NCBI RefSeq assembly: GCF_003634935.1
Contig: NZ_RBXO01000001.1
Location: forward strand, 7,403,501-7,467,500
Length of the DNA stretch: 64,000 nucleotides
From: Saccharothrix australiensis
GTDB lineage: Bacteria; Actinomycetota; Actinomycetes; Mycobacteriales; Pseudonocardiaceae
Reading direction: 5' to 3'
In this document: positions 10,852-22,102 of the stretch, one piece after another
Layout: each line of letters opens with the position of its first letter
Numbering within the stretch: the first letter of the stretch is position 1
Program-made: the position numbers and the translations under genes
The notes under the pieces: generated by a model
Databases searched by the model: none
The model's input: the letters and a program-made list of their open reading frames with translations, nothing else
What the model was told of the DNA's origin: nothing

Positions 10852-12087
<1,236 letters not shown>

Positions 12088-12429
12088 TCAGACGCCCGTG
12101 GGAGCGGGCCGGGTCGCGGGCTGCGCGGCGGGCAGCGCGGCGGCGGCCTCCGACAGCGCGACGGCCGCCCCGGACAGGGCACCCGCCTCCGGCTGGGCGC
12201 CCGCCACCGCGCCGTCGGCCTTGGCGCGCTCCACGGCGGCCCGGCGGCGGCGGACCAGGCCCGCGACCAGGCCGACCGCGCCGAACGCCACGGCGGCCAC
12301 GCCGACCGGCGTGTTGACCGACGACGCGCCGAGCGCGCCGGCGCTGGTGCCCGCACTCGCCACACCTGTCGCGGTCAGGGACGACACCGCACCCACGACC
12401 ACACCCAGTGCTGCACTGCGACCGCGCAC
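12088..12429 (-). CDS. Small exported or membrane protein, Ala-rich
   Basis: This 113-residue protein starts at a GTG preceded by GAGGAGG at 7 bases. It has a likely signal peptide ending near ASAG (residue 27), a second hydrophobic segment (about 40-60) followed by RRRR, and an Ala/Pro-rich tail. It lies 21 bases upstream of the trpS frame on the same strand. No family is recognised. Confidence 0.65.
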   Translation of the reverse strand: MRGRSAALGVVVGAVSSLTATGVASAGTSAGALGASSVNTPVGVAAVAFGAVGLVAGLVRRRRAAVERAKADGAVAGAQPEAGALSGAAVALSEAAAALPAAQPATRPAPTGV

Positions 12430-12552
12430 TGCCCAGCCTCCTCACCAACACCGCGTCACCGCTGCGGGTGAACACCGTTGACGGACGGCCGCGAACCTAC
12501 CGAAGCTGTTGGGCTCCGGTGCGGAGTTCGGTGGAACGCGGCCGGCGGCAGA

Positions 12553-15102
12553 CTAGCCGCGCGCGGTCGGGAGCCGGCCCCCGGGGTGCGGTCCAGAGGT
12601 GTCGATTCGCCCATATGTCGTAGTGCGCTGCCGCGCCGGCCGACCCGCCAGCGCGGCCGTGTCGTGCAGCTGCCGGACGGTCCGGGCGGAGCCGTGCTCC
12701 GAGCCGGCCATGCGGCTGATGGTCTCCTCCATGAGGGTGCCGCCGAGGTCGTTCGCGCCGCCCCTGAGCACCTCGGCGGTGCCCTCGTCGCCGAGCTTGA
12801 CCCAGGAGCACTGGACGTTGTCGACGCGCCCGTGCAGCGCCAGCCGCGCGAACGCGTGCACGGCGCGGTTGTCGCGCCGCGTCGGGCCCGGCCGGGCCAC
12901 GCCCGCGAGGTAGATCGGCGCGTTGCGGTGGACGAACGGCAGGCCGACGAACTCGGTGAGCCCGCCGGTGCGGTCCTGGAGCCGGGCGAGGGCCCGGAAG
13001 TGGCCCAGCCAGTGGCCGGGGTGGTCGACGTGGCCGTACATCATCGTGGACGAGGACCGCAGGCCGACCTCGTGCGCGGTGGCCACCACCTCCAGCCAGG
13101 TGGCGGCGGGCAGCTTGCCCTTGGTGAGCACCCACCGGACGTCGTCGTCCAGGATCTCCGCGGCCGTGCCGGGGATGGTGTCGAGGCCGGCCGCCTTCAG
13201 CTCGGTCAGCCACTCGCGCACGCTCACCCCGGCCTTCGCGGCGGCGCTGACGATCTCCATCGGGCTGAACGCGTGGACGTGCATCCCCGGCAGCGCGGCC
13301 TTGATCGCCCGCACCACGTCGGCGTAGTAGGTGACCGGCAGCTTGGGGTCGATGCCGCCCTGCATGCACACCTCGGTCGCGCCGGCGTCCCACGCCTCCC
13401 GCGCGCGGTCGACGACCTCGTCGACGCCGAGCCGGAACGCGTCGGCGTCCCGCTCCCGCTGGGCGAAGGCGCAGAAGCGGCAGCCGACGTAGCAGACGTT
13501 CGAGAAGTTGATGTTGCGGTTGACGACGTAGGTGACGTCGTCGCCGACCACGTCCGCGCGCAGCTCGTCGGCCAGGCGGGTCATGGTCTCCAGCGCCTCG
13601 CCGTCGGCGGTGAGCAGCGCCATCGCCGCGTCGGTGTCCGCGAGCAGCGCCGCCGGGTCGTCGGCGGCCAGGCGGAGCGCGCGGGCGGTGTCCTCGGGCA
13701 GCCGTTCGACGGCCTTCGGGACGCGCAGCGAGGCCCAGTCGCCGTAGACGGAGTCGAAGTCGCCGCGCCGATCCGCCGCGCGGCCCTCGGTGTCGATCGC
13801 GGTGTGCAGGTCGGCGCGGCCGTAGGTGTCCAGGCCGCCGTCCGGCTCCTGCCACTCGCGGCCGACCACCGGCGCGTCGGCGTCGGCCAGCCCGTCCGGC
13901 CCGGCCAGGGCCCGCACGTGGGCGGTCAGGCGGGTGTCGACCCACTGGCCCGCCGGCGCCCGGACGTAGCGCGGGTACACCGCCAGGCGCTCGCGCAGCT
14001 CGTACCCGGCGGACGCGGTGCGCGCGGCCAGCGTCTCGACCTGCGGCCAGGGCCGCTCCGGGTTGACGTGGTCCGGCGTGACCGGCGAGACGCCGCCCCA
14101 GTCGTCGATGCCCGCCCGCAGCATCAGGTCGAACTCGTCGCCGACCAGGTTGGGCGGCGCCTGCACGCTGGTCGAGGGCGGCAGCACCAGCCGGGCGACG
14201 GCGATCGTGGCCGCCAGCTCGCGCAGGTCGGCGTCGGGCATCCCGCGCATCGCGGTGTCCGGCTTGGCGCGGAAGTTCTGGATGATCACCTCCTGGACGT
14301 GCCCGTACTGGCGCGCGACACCGCGCAGGGCCAGCAGGCTCTCGGCGCGCTCGGTGATCGTCTCGCCGATGCCGATCAGGATGCCGGTGGTGAACGGGAC
14401 GTTCACCCGGCCCGCGTCGGTGAGCACCCGCAGCCGGACGGCGGGCTCCTTGTCCGGGCTGCCGTAGTGCGGGCCGCCGCGCTCGCTCCACAGCCGCTCG
14501 GCGGTGGTCTCCAGCATCATGCCCATGCTGGCCGCGACCGGCCGCAGCCGCTGCAACTCCTCCCAGCTCAGCACGCCGGGGTTGAGGTGCGGCAGCAGGC
14601 CGGTCTCCTCCAGCACCGCGATGGCGCAGGCGCGGACGTAGTCCAGCGTCGACGAGTGGCCGCGGGCCTCCAGCCACTCCCGCGCCTGCGGCCACCGCTC
14701 CTCCGGGCGGTCACCCAGGGTGAACAGCGCCTCCTTGCAGCCCTGCGCGGCGGCCTGCCGGGCGATGTCGAGCACCTCGTCGCGCTCCAGGAAGGGCGCG
14801 GGCAGCCGGTGCGGCACCGTCGCGAACGTGCAGTAGTGGCACCGGTCCCGGCACAGCCTGGTCAGCGGGATGAACGCGTTGCGGCTGTAGGTCACGACGC
14901 CGGGGCGGCCCTCGGCGCGCAGGTGGGCGTCGCGCACCCGGCCGGCGGCGGCCAGCAGGGCGTCCAGGTCGTCACCGCGCGCGTGCAGCAGCACCGACGC
15001 CTCGGTCACGTCCAACACCGCGCCGTCGGCGGCGCGGCGGAGCGCCCGCCTCGTCGCCGCCGGGGTCGGCGCGGGCTCCGGCGGGGTGATCGAGATGTCC
15101 AC
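12553..15102 (-). CDS. fbiC: FO synthase, CofG-CofH fusion (coenzyme F420 biosynthesis)
   Basis: This two-module radical SAM enzyme of 849 residues makes the deazaflavin FO from tyrosine and the ribityl-aminouracil flavin precursor. The first (CofG) module has the cluster motif CRDRCHYC and the second (CofH) has CYVGCRFC. Length and module order match actinobacterial FbiC. I place the start at the GTG giving MDISITPP; the GTG at 15108 is equally possible because no clear ribosome site is present. The frame stays open far upstream on this strand, but that part is antisense to nothing conserved and overlaps the next gene. F420 serves oxidoreductases in this organism. Confidence 0.95.
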   Translation of the reverse strand: MDISITPPEPAPTPAATRRALRRAADGAVLDVTEASVLLHARGDDLDALLAAAGRVRDAHLRAEGRPGVVTYSRNAFIPLTRLCRDRCHYCTFATVPHRLPAPFLERDEVLDIARQAAAQGCKEALFTLGDRPEERWPQAREWLEARGHSSTLDYVRACAIAVLEETGLLPHLNPGVLSWEELQRLRPVAASMGMMLETTAERLWSERGGPHYGSPDKEPAVRLRVLTDAGRVNVPFTTGILIGIGETITERAESLLALRGVARQYGHVQEVIIQNFRAKPDTAMRGMPDADLRELAATIAVARLVLPPSTSVQAPPNLVGDEFDLMLRAGIDDWGGVSPVTPDHVNPERPWPQVETLAARTASAGYELRERLAVYPRYVRAPAGQWVDTRLTAHVRALAGPDGLADADAPVVGREWQEPDGGLDTYGRADLHTAIDTEGRAADRRGDFDSVYGDWASLRVPKAVERLPEDTARALRLAADDPAALLADTDAAMALLTADGEALETMTRLADELRADVVGDDVTYVVNRNINFSNVCYVGCRFCAFAQRERDADAFRLGVDEVVDRAREAWDAGATEVCMQGGIDPKLPVTYYADVVRAIKAALPGMHVHAFSPMEIVSAAAKAGVSVREWLTELKAAGLDTIPGTAAEILDDDVRWVLTKGKLPAATWLEVVATAHEVGLRSSSTMMYGHVDHPGHWLGHFRALARLQDRTGGLTEFVGLPFVHRNAPIYLAGVARPGPTRRDNRAVHAFARLALHGRVDNVQCSWVKLGDEGTAEVLRGGANDLGGTLMEETISRMAGSEHGSARTVRQLHDTAALAGRPARQRTTTYGRIDTSGPHPGGRLPTARG

Positions 15103-15167
15103 GGCCACGTCAACGACAGTAGGCGGCCAGAATTCCACTCCCGCGCCGGGAGTGAGATGTCGCACGA

Positions 15168-16871
15168 TCAGGTGCGCAGCGGTGAGTGCCCCGGCACCAG
15201 CAGCTCGGTGTTCCGGTCGGTCGGCGCGCCGACCGCGTTCGCGTCGGCGTGGGGGTCGTTGAACGCGAACTCGCGGGCGAGCGAGGCCAGGCCGCGCGGC
15301 GTGCGGTCGTCGTAGTCGACGGAGTACGGCGCGTCGCCCTCGACCAGGGTGGTGAACAGCGACAGCGTGCCGTCGCCGTTGTCGGCCAGCTCGATGACCC
15401 TGGCGTGCTGCGGGTGGTCGACGTGGGCGGCGGTGTTGATCTCCCAGAAGCCGCGGTCGCCGGTGCCGTGCGGCACGATCCGGTTCTCGTGGGTGTGCCC
15501 GTTGACCCAGGCGACGACGTTCGGGAAGCGCTGGAGGAGGGCGACGAGGGCGTTGCCGTCCAGGCGGGGGTCGAGGGGGCGGCGGCGGTCGGGGAGGACG
15601 TTGCCCATCGTCCGGCTGGTGTGGTGGCTGAACAGGATGAACAGCTCGTCGGTGACGGATTGCGCCTGCCGCTTGCCGAACACGTCGTAGTAGCGGGAGC
15701 TGTTGCGGCGCAACACCTTCTCCAGCCAGAGGTACTGGTGCAGGCCGATGGAGCCGTCGGCGGCCCCGGCGGTGGTCGTGGTGTCCAGGCTGATCCCGGT
15801 GACGCCGGGCGCGATGCGGAAGGTGTAGAAGACGTCGACGCCGTCGGCGTTGTCCGGGGTGAACCCGTGGCCGACGGGGCCGGGGCCGGTGTTGCGCGGG
15901 TCCAGGTGGGCGCGGACGAACTCGGCGGTGGTGAACGGCCTGCGCCGCGCGTCGGGCGTGACGGTGCGGGCGAACCCGCGGCCGGCGGCCAGGACCGCCG
16001 CCGCGTCGGCCGCCTGGGCGGGGTCGGCCATGGCGCGGGCGACGCGGGCGGCGTCGGGGCCGGGGAAGCCCATCACCTTGGTGCGGCCCGTGTAGAGGGC
16101 GTCGATGAACGGGATGCCGTCGGGCAGCGTGCCGACCACGCTGTCGTCGTGGTTGCCGAACGTGCAGTACCACGGGATGCGCAGGCCGGGGCTGTCGAAC
16201 GGGCGGATGGCGGCGTCCAGCAGGCCGGGCAGCCGGGGGAAGCCCTTGGCCCGGTAGTCGTCGGTGGCGGTGCCGTCGGGGTTCCAGTAGATCGGGACGC
16301 CCGAGTTCTGCACGCCCTCGTACCGGCTGGGGTCGCCGGTGTTGGCGGTGATCCGGCCGCCGTTGAGGACGGTGAGGAACCAGTCCAGCTCGACCTGCTC
16401 GTGGTTGTCGGTGTTGTCGCCGGTGGTCATCATGAAGTCGATCGGGCGTCCGGTGAACGGCCCGCCGGGCAGCGCGTTGACCTTGCGGACGAGTGCGGCG
16501 GACGTGTGCTGGGCAAGCGTTTCGTGCGCCCGGAACGCACCGCCGCCGAGCAGCGGGTGGGTGTACTCGAAGCGGGCGGGGCTCTGCGCGTCGACCATGT
16601 GCATGTCGGTGAACTGCACGAAGCACGCCAGCGGGCGGCGGTGGTCGACGCGGCTCGCGGCGGGCGGGGCGAGGTCGCCGCGCACCACCAGCGGCCACCC
16701 CGGCCCGGCGGTGAGCCGGCGGTACCCGGTGCCGCCGAGGGGCACGGCCGCGCCGTCCAACGTGGTGCCGGTGCCTGCGGCGAAGGCGGGCGACCCGCCA
16801 CCACCCCACAGGGCCACCGCACCGGCGGCCCCGGCCGCCTGGAAGAAACGCCGCCGGCTGATCCCCACCAT
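15168..16871 (-). CDS. Tat-exported metallophosphoesterase (TIGR03767-like)
   Basis: This 567-residue protein begins with a twin-arginine signal ([20 protein letters not shown]) and is therefore probably exported folded. Metal-binding motifs of calcineurin-like phosphoesterases are visible: [26 protein letters not shown] and NGHTHEN. The layout matches the actinobacterial TIGR03767/PPA1498 family, whose substrate is unknown. A GGTGAGGAG site precedes the ATG, and a GTGAAAG-A-CTTTCAC palindrome lies 22 bases further upstream. Confidence 0.88.
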   Translation of the reverse strand: MVGISRRRFFQAAGAAGAVALWGGGGSPAFAAGTGTTLDGAAVPLGGTGYRRLTAGPGWPLVVRGDLAPPAASRVDHRRPLACFVQFTDMHMVDAQSPARFEYTHPLLGGGAFRAHETLAQHTSAALVRKVNALPGGPFTGRPIDFMMTTGDNTDNHEQVELDWFLTVLNGGRITANTGDPSRYEGVQNSGVPIYWNPDGTATDDYRAKGFPRLPGLLDAAIRPFDSPGLRIPWYCTFGNHDDSVVGTLPDGIPFIDALYTGRTKVMGFPGPDAARVARAMADPAQAADAAAVLAAGRGFARTVTPDARRRPFTTAEFVRAHLDPRNTGPGPVGHGFTPDNADGVDVFYTFRIAPGVTGISLDTTTTAGAADGSIGLHQYLWLEKVLRRNSSRYYDVFGKRQAQSVTDELFILFSHHTSRTMGNVLPDRRRPLDPRLDGNALVALLQRFPNVVAWVNGHTHENRIVPHGTGDRGFWEINTAAHVDHPQHARVIELADNGDGTLSLFTTLVEGDAPYSVDYDDRTPRGLASLAREFAFNDPHADANAVGAPTDRNTELLVPGHSPLRT

Positions 16872-16893
16872 CGACCGCTCCTCACCTCGATTG

Positions 16894-16908
16894 GTGAAAG
16901 ACTTTCAC
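16894..16908. promoter_or_regulatory. Palindromic operator candidate
   Basis: GTGAAAGACTTTCAC is a perfect 7-base inverted repeat around one central base, 23 bases upstream of the metallophosphoesterase start. It resembles LacI/GalR-type operators (TGAAAGCGCTTTCA) except for its odd spacing. No regulator gene is adjacent. Confidence 0.5.
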
Positions 16909-17078
16909 GACCGGTGGTGCGGGTCACGAACACGACGTGAAGTGCGGCCGAACGAGCGAAGACGATCACCCAAGCGACTTGAGCGCGCGCCACGCCCCTC
17001 TTCGGACGAACACCTGCCGGCAGCCCCACTCGACCGGGCGCGGAGACCACCCCTGCTCTCCGACTCGCGACCGGGCGC

Positions 17079-17309
17079 TCAATCGCCGTAGACGACCGTC
17101 ACGGGAGCGTGGTCCGACCAGCGCTCGGCATAAGTCGCCGCGCGCTCGACCACCGCGCTCATCGCCACCGCCGCCAACCCCTCGGTCGCCACCTGGAAGT
17201 CGATCCGCCACCCGGAATCGTTGTCGAACGCCTTCCCCCGGTAGGACCACCACGTGTAAGGCCCGACCACCTCAGGGTGCAGGGAACGCACCACGTCCAC
17301 GTACCCGGA
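17079..17309 (-). pseudogene. 3' remnant of exonuclease III gene
   Basis: This is the C-terminal 76 codons of an XthA-like protein, from GYVDVVRSLHPEVVGPYTWW to WSDHAPVTVVYGD and a stop. Bases 17095-17309 match 17720-17934 of the intact gene at 213 of 215 positions. The ending VTVVYGD looks like the normal end of actinobacterial enzymes, whereas the intact gene ends differently. This piece is therefore probably the original 3' end, left behind by an insertion. The annexed start at 17336 (GTG) is not thought to be used. Confidence 0.85.
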
Positions 17310-17934
17310 GTCGTGGTCGAACCGCTCGCCGTCCACAGGTATGCGCGAGGACTACACCGCGTAGAGCGTTTCCCTGGTCGCCATGACCCGCTCCCGGCGG
17401 TACGGGTTGCGGATGCTCGAACCGCTCACGAGGTCGACCGGCCGACCGAAGATCCGCTCCAGCCCTTCCTTCAGGGCGAAGTAGCTGCCGAAGTAGTCGA
17501 AGCCCGGACCGGCGTCGAACTCCACGAGGACGTCCACGTCGCTGGACGCCACGTCGAACGAGTCACCGACAGCGGACCCGAACACGTCGAGCCGCCGGAC
17601 GCCCGATACCCGGCACAGCTCCTCGACCTCGGACCGCTTGGCCGCGATGACCTCGTGCACGGACGTCACCTCCCGGTCACGACTGTGCCCGATCACCGGC
17701 CCCCGGCCAGTCGAAGCTCACCGTCACGGGAGCGTGGTCCGACCAGCGCTCGGCATAAGTCGCCGCGCGCTCGACCACCGCGCTCGTCGCCACCGCCGCC
17801 AACCCCTCGGTCGCCACCTGGTAGTCGATCCGCCACCCGGAATCGTTGTCGAACGCCTTCCCCCGGTAGGACCACCACGTGTAAGGCCCGACCACCTCAG
17901 GGTGCAGGGAACGCACCACGTCCACGTACCCGGA
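17095..17934. repeat. 215-base direct repeats flanking a nucleotidyltransferase gene
   Basis: Copy one is 17095-17309 and copy two is 17720-17934, offset by exactly 625 bases, with two mismatches (17161/17786 and 17197/17822). The bases between copies hold the nucleotidyltransferase gene. The arrangement suggests a recent duplication or integration at the 3' end of xthA. Confidence 0.95.
17352..17660 (-). CDS. Minimal nucleotidyltransferase (MNT/MntA-like)
   Basis: This 102-residue protein has the polymerase-beta-type signature GSA...SSDVDVLVEFD and the third acidic segment GRPVDLV, so the catalytic residues look intact. The GTG at 17660 follows GGGAGGTGA closely and is preferred to the ATG at 17696, which overlaps xthA. 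MNT proteins usually form toxin-antitoxin pairs with a HEPN RNase encoded next to them and AMPylate it. No HEPN gene is visible here: 43 bases after its stop the xthA remnant begins. It is an orphan, or its partner was lost. It lies 17 bases after the xthA stop. Confidence 0.85.
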   Translation of the reverse strand: MHEVIAAKRSEVEELCRVSGVRRLDVFGSAVGDSFDVASSDVDVLVEFDAGPGFDYFGSYFALKEGLERIFGRPVDLVSGSSIRNPYRRERVMATRETLYAV

Positions 17935-18498
17935 CGAGAACACCTCCGACAGCCACGCCCGTTCCGACGGCAGGAACCCCGACGACTTCTGATTCGCCTT
18001 CCACGCCTTCAGATCGGCCTCGCGGTGGGCGATGTTCCAGTCACCGCACACCACGACCTCCCGCCCACCGGCCGCCGCCTTCTCCCGCAGCTCCACCAGG
18101 TACGGCAGGAACGCCGCCATGAAGCGCTCCTTCTCCTCCTGCCGCGGCGTGCCGACGTCACCGCTGGGCAGGTACAGGCTGGCCACCACCACGGACGGCA
18201 GCTCCACCTCCACGTACCGGCCGGAGTGCTCGAACTCGGGCACCCCGAACCCGACCCGGACCGCCTCCGGCGCCTGCCGGGTCAGCACGGCGACCCCGTT
18301 GCGCCCCTTGACCTCCGAGTGCGCGTGCGCCACGTGCCAGCCCGCCGGCGACCGCACCTCGTCCGCCAGCTGACCCGGCTCCGCGCGCACCTCCTGGAGG
18401 CACACCACGTCCGCGGCGGTCGCGGCGAGCCACTCCAGGTAGCCCTTCTTGGCGGCGGCGCGCAGGCCGTTGACGTTGACGGTGGAGACGGTGAGCAC
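17677..18498 (-). CDS. xthA: Exodeoxyribonuclease III
   Basis: This 273-residue protein is an AP endonuclease / 3'-5' exonuclease of base excision repair. Family motifs are intact: TVNVNGLRAA, CLQEVR, GDWNIAHRE, WWSYRGKAFDNDSGWRIDY and SDHAPV. The GTG start gives the expected N-terminus MLTVSTVNVNGLR. The last 12 residues (SFDWPGAGDRAQS region) are unlike the usual VVYxD ending, which is found instead on the displaced remnant at 17079. The gene therefore seems to carry an exchanged 3' end but should still be active, since all catalytic residues precede the junction. Confidence 0.93.
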   Translation of the reverse strand: MLTVSTVNVNGLRAAAKKGYLEWLAATAADVVCLQEVRAEPGQLADEVRSPAGWHVAHAHSEVKGRNGVAVLTRQAPEAVRVGFGVPEFEHSGRYVEVELPSVVVASLYLPSGDVGTPRQEEKERFMAAFLPYLVELREKAAAGGREVVVCGDWNIAHREADLKAWKANQKSSGFLPSERAWLSEVFSSGYVDVVRSLHPEVVGPYTWWSYRGKAFDNDSGWRIDYQVATEGLAAVATSAVVERAATYAERWSDHAPVTVSFDWPGAGDRAQS

Positions 18499-18509
18499 GA
18501 CCGCACAGC

Positions 18510-18740
18510 CTAGTGCCGTTCGGCGACCGCCCAGCCGTGCGGGTAGACGGCGTCGCAGCCGGTGCACCGCGCCACCAGCCCCAGCATGAGCACCATCGGG
18601 CTCGCACCCCCCGGCGACGGCACGCCGCTCACCTCGTGCCCGTCCAGCTCGGCCCGCAGCCCCGGCCACTCGGGTGCGCACGCGCACGTCGTCACCGCGC
18701 CCCGACGCCCCGGGCGCCACCTGAAGAACATGCCGACCAT
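18510..18740 (-). CDS. Small Cys-containing protein coupled to a P450
   Basis: This 76-residue protein has cysteines in TTCACAPEW and ARCTGCDAVYPHGW, a possible small metal site. Its ATG overlaps the P450 stop (TGATG), so it is translated with it. I recognise no family. Coupling suggests a helper or unrelated partner of the P450; it is too short and has too few cysteines to be a normal ferredoxin. Confidence 0.65.
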   Translation of the reverse strand: MVGMFFRWRPGRRGAVTTCACAPEWPGLRAELDGHEVSGVPSPGGASPMVLMLGLVARCTGCDAVYPHGWAVAERH

Positions 18741-20101
18741 CACACCACCGCCTGGCCGCGCCGCGCGTACCGGACCCGGCAGGGCGCGGCCGGCCACTTC
18801 GTCCGCATCCCGCGCACCGGCCGGGGATCGGGGTCGAGCAGCGTGAAGTCGTAGCGGCGCAGCAGCCGGGCGAGCACGACCTTCATCTGGAGGTACGCGA
18901 AGTGCACGCCGGTGCAGCGGTGCAGGCCGCCGCCGAACCCGATGAGCGACTGGCGCTCCCGCCTGCCCGCGCGGCCGTCGGCGAACCGGTCGGGCCGGAA
19001 CTCGTCCGGCCGCGCGTGCTCGCCCGGCAGCCGGTGCGACACCGACGGCGCGGCGATCACCACGGTGCCCTCGGGGATGACGTGCCCGTCCAGCCGGAAC
19101 GTCTCCACCGCCTGCCGGGCCAGCACGTGCGCGACGGGGTGCAGGCGTTCGGTCTCGTGCAGGCAGTTGTCCAGGTGCGCCATGCGCTTGACGTCGGTCA
19201 GGTCGAGCCCGCCTGCCAGGTCGAGCCCGCCCGCCTCCGCACGCACCCGCCCGACGTGGTCGGGGTGGCGCAGCAGGTCGACCAGCGCCCACGAGATGTG
19301 CCCGGTGGTGGTCTCGTGCCCCGCCCAGGTGAACAGCAGGATCATGTTGACCAGCACCGGGTCGGGTACCGGCGTGCCGTCGGCGTAGGTCGCTCCGACC
19401 AGGGCCTGGAGGAGGTCCGGCGGCTCCAGCGGCGCGGCGCGGCGAGCCCGGACCAGCGCGCCGAGCGCGCACCGCAGGCGGTCGCGGGCCCGGTTGCCCC
19501 GGAGCACGGACGGCAGCGGGAGCCACTGCGGCGCGAAGAGGTTCATGCCGGCGGAGAACCGGCGGAACTCGTCGAAGAAGTCCCGGTCCATCCGGGAGCC
19601 GAAGTCGGGCCCGAGGAAGCAGCGGGCCGCGATGCGCATGACCAGCGGCCCCAGCTCGTCGGTCAGCTCGAACTCGCCCGCGTCGCCGAGGTGGCGCTCG
19701 AACGCGGCGGTCTCGTCGAGCACGACCGCCAGGTAGCCGTCGAGCTCCCGGCCCCGGAAGCGCGGCACGACGATCTCGCGCTGCCGCCGGTACTCGTCGG
19801 GGTCCGCGAAGAAGTAGAACCCGGGCGAGAACATGCGCTCGAAGAACGGGTAGGCGGTGCGGATCGACAGCTTGCGGTCGGTCTCGGCGAAGAAGAACCG
19901 GTTGTGCCGCGCGCCGAGCAGCACCACCGCCCGCTTGCCCGGCAGGCGCAGGGAGAACACGTCGCCGACTTCGCGGTGCCCGCGCTCGATCAGCCCGACG
20001 GGCGCGCGGGCGACCTCGACCACGTGCCCCAGCAGGGGCAGCGCACCGGACACCCGGGGTGGGAGACCATCACCGAGCACGGTTGTGGCGCCACGGGCCA
20101 C
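18740..20101 (-). CDS. Cytochrome P450, CYP51-like
   Basis: This 453-residue haem monooxygenase has the I-helix motif WAGHETTTG (with the His typical of CYP51-type proteins), the ExxR motif ETERLHP and the haem loop FGGGLHRCTG with its Cys ligand. The N-terminal stretches PPRVSG, FFFAET and AYPFFERMF also resemble sterol 14-demethylases. The substrate is unknown, since most actinobacteria make no sterols. No ferredoxin or reductase gene is adjacent, so electrons must come from elsewhere. The start is a GTG. Confidence 0.9.
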   Translation of the reverse strand: MARGATTVLGDGLPPRVSGALPLLGHVVEVARAPVGLIERGHREVGDVFSLRLPGKRAVVLLGARHNRFFFAETDRKLSIRTAYPFFERMFSPGFYFFADPDEYRRQREIVVPRFRGRELDGYLAVVLDETAAFERHLGDAGEFELTDELGPLVMRIAARCFLGPDFGSRMDRDFFDEFRRFSAGMNLFAPQWLPLPSVLRGNRARDRLRCALGALVRARRAAPLEPPDLLQALVGATYADGTPVPDPVLVNMILLFTWAGHETTTGHISWALVDLLRHPDHVGRVRAEAGGLDLAGGLDLTDVKRMAHLDNCLHETERLHPVAHVLARQAVETFRLDGHVIPEGTVVIAAPSVSHRLPGEHARPDEFRPDRFADGRAGRRERQSLIGFGGGLHRCTGVHFAYLQMKVVLARLLRRYDFTLLDPDPRPVRGMRTKWPAAPCRVRYARRGQAVV

Positions 20102-20167
20102 GCGTCACACCGCCTCCGGGGAGACCCGATCTCCGGGGAGGCCCGGTATCCGGGACACCGGCGCGGC

Positions 20168-20482
20168 TCACCCGCAGTCGCCGTCCGACGTCGGGGTGAC
20201 GAAGTCGTCCTTCACCCAGTGGCCGTCCGAGAGCTGCCGGAACCCGTTCTGGACCGTGCGCTCGGCCTTCACCACGGCGTCCAGGCGGAGCGTCGACACG
20301 ATCGGCTCGGTGTCGGCGGGACCGGTCCGCACGTTCAGGATGTCGGCGGTCACGGTGACCTCGCACTCGGCCGACGCGCCCGACGCGCCGCCCATCGGCT
20401 TGCCGCCGTTCGCGACGTACATCACCCCCGCCGTCGCCAGCACACCCGCCACGACCAACCCTCGCGCTGGAATCCCCAACAT
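20168..20482 (-). CDS. Secreted protein with bacterial SH3-like domain
   Basis: This 104-residue protein has a hydrophobic N-terminal segment (about 8-24) and one SH3b-like domain containing ILNVRTGPADTEPIVSTL and GHWVKDDFV. Two cysteines (in ECEVTV and at the end, DGDCG) may form a disulfide. The ATG has a GGGAGG site 8 bases upstream. Such domains often bind cell-wall peptides; the role here is unknown. Confidence 0.75.
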   Translation of the reverse strand: MLGIPARGLVVAGVLATAGVMYVANGGKPMGGASGASAECEVTVTADILNVRTGPADTEPIVSTLRLDAVVKAERTVQNGFRQLSDGHWVKDDFVTPTSDGDCG

Positions 20483-20674
20483 CGCGCCACGCCTCCCGGA
20501 ACCCGCTTGGGTGGAGATATAGCCGAGGCGAAGCGCGATGGAACGCCGCGACGCCGTTTCCACTCCGCAGGTGAACCGAACGAGTGACACCACCGCACGC
20601 GACCACTCAGCGCACTGGACACTCGGGCGTGTACGGGCAGGAGCCGGGCAGCGGCCAGGCGCCCCCGCAACGGC

Positions 20675-20704
20675 GGAGGGGACCGCCCGGAAGCGGTCCC
20701 CTCC
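20675..20704 (-). terminator. Terminator of icd
   Basis: Perfect 12-base arms (GGAGGGGACCGC and complement) enclose the 6-base loop CCGGAA, 41 bases past the icd stop. There is no T-run, but actinobacterial terminators often lack one. Confidence 0.7.
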
Positions 20705-20745
20705 GACCCGGCCCGGACCCCGCCCGGCCGTGCGCCTGCCCGTGC

Positions 20746-21966
20746 TCAGCCGGCCATGCGCTTCTGCAGGTTCTCGTCCAGCGTGCCGAGGAAGTCCTCG
20801 GTGGTCAGCCACTCCTGGTCCGGCCCGACGAGCAGCGCGAGGTCCTTGGTCATCCGGCCGCTCTCGACGGTCTCGATGACGACCCGCTCCAGCGTCTCCG
20901 CGAAACCGGTCACCTCGGGGGTGCCGTCCAGCTTGCCGCGGTGCTTCAGGCCGCCGGTCCACGCGTAGATCGAGGCGATCGGGTTCGTGGAGGTCGGCTT
21001 GCCCGCCTGGTGCTGGCGGTAGTGGCGGGTCACGGTGCCGTGCGCGGCCTCGGCCTCGACGGTCCGGCCGTCCGGCGTCATCAGGACCGACGTCATCAGG
21101 CCCAGCGAGCCGAAGCCCTGCGCCACGGTGTCGGACTGCACGTCGCCGTCGTAGTTCTTGCACGCCCAGACGTAGCCGCCCTCCCACTTCAGCGCCGCCG
21201 CGACCATGTCGTCGATCAGGCGGTGCTCGTAGGTGAGGCCGGCGGCGTCGAACTTGTCCTTGAACTCGGACTCGAAGACCGCCTGGAAGATGTCCTTGAA
21301 CGCGCCGTCGTACGCCTTCAGGATCGTGTTCTTCGTCGACATGTACACGGGGTAGTTCCGCTGCAAGCCGTACGAGAACGAGGCGCGCGCGAAGTCCTCG
21401 ATCGACTTGTTGAAGTTGTACATGCCCATCGCCACGCCGCCGTCGGGGCCGTAGTTGGCCACGACGTGCTTGATCGGCTCGGAGCCGTCCTCGGGCGTGA
21501 ACGTGACGGTCAGCTCACCCGCGCCGGGCACCTTGAAGTTGGTGGCCTTGTACTGGTCGCCGTGGGCGTGGCGGCCGATGATGATCGGCTTGGTCCAGCC
21601 GGGCACCAGCCGCGGGATGTTGGAGATGATGATCGGCTCGCGGAACACCACGCCGCCGAGGATGTTGCGGATCGTGCCGTTGGGCGAGACCCACATCTTC
21701 TTGAGGCCGAACTCCTCGACCCGCGCCTCGTCGGGCGTAATGGTGGCGCACTTGACGCCCACGCCGTGCTTCTTGATGGCGTGCGCGGAGTCGATGGTGA
21801 CCTGGTCGTCGGTGGCGTCCCGGTGCTGGATGCCCAGGTCGTAGTACTCCAGGTCGACGTCCAGGTACGGGTGGATCAGCTTGTCCTTGATGAACTGCCA
21901 GATGATCCGGGTCATCTCGTCGCCGTCGAGCTCGACGACGGTCCCCTGCACCTTGATCTTACCCAT
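20746..21966 (-). CDS. icd: NADP-dependent isocitrate dehydrogenase (dimeric type)
   Basis: This 406-residue enzyme converts isocitrate to 2-oxoglutarate in the TCA cycle. The N-terminus [19 protein letters not shown], the substrate motif [17 protein letters not shown], and [13 protein letters not shown] mark the eukaryotic-like homodimeric class. The ATG at 21966 begins MGKIKV; the frame extends 13 codons further, but GAGAGGAG just upstream supports 21966. The gene stands alone, divergent from the membrane hydrolase gene. Confidence 0.96.
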   Translation of the reverse strand: MGKIKVQGTVVELDGDEMTRIIWQFIKDKLIHPYLDVDLEYYDLGIQHRDATDDQVTIDSAHAIKKHGVGVKCATITPDEARVEEFGLKKMWVSPNGTIRNILGGVVFREPIIISNIPRLVPGWTKPIIIGRHAHGDQYKATNFKVPGAGELTVTFTPEDGSEPIKHVVANYGPDGGVAMGMYNFNKSIEDFARASFSYGLQRNYPVYMSTKNTILKAYDGAFKDIFQAVFESEFKDKFDAAGLTYEHRLIDDMVAAALKWEGGYVWACKNYDGDVQSDTVAQGFGSLGLMTSVLMTPDGRTVEAEAAHGTVTRHYRQHQAGKPTSTNPIASIYAWTGGLKHRGKLDGTPEVTGFAETLERVVIETVESGRMTKDLALLVGPDQEWLTTEDFLGTLDENLQKRMAG

Positions 21967-22102
21967 ACTCCGGGCGCTCCTCTCGCGACAATGCAAGCAA
22001 GACAAGCGTACTGCTATGTCCGGCCGCGCGTGACCCCACCGACTCGAATGGGAACGGGGTCACAATGCCTTAGCCTCCACTCACGATCTTGGAGGGGGCA
22101 CC

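Noticed and set aside
12478-15315. 945-codon plus-strand frame
   Set aside because: It is the antisense shadow of fbiC, whose motifs are all intact on the minus strand; the product is Arg/Gly/Val-rich without any domain.
15103-16809. Apparent 1418-residue fusion extending fbiC upstream
   Set aside because: The added 570 residues are an alternative frame of the metallophosphoesterase gene and look random.
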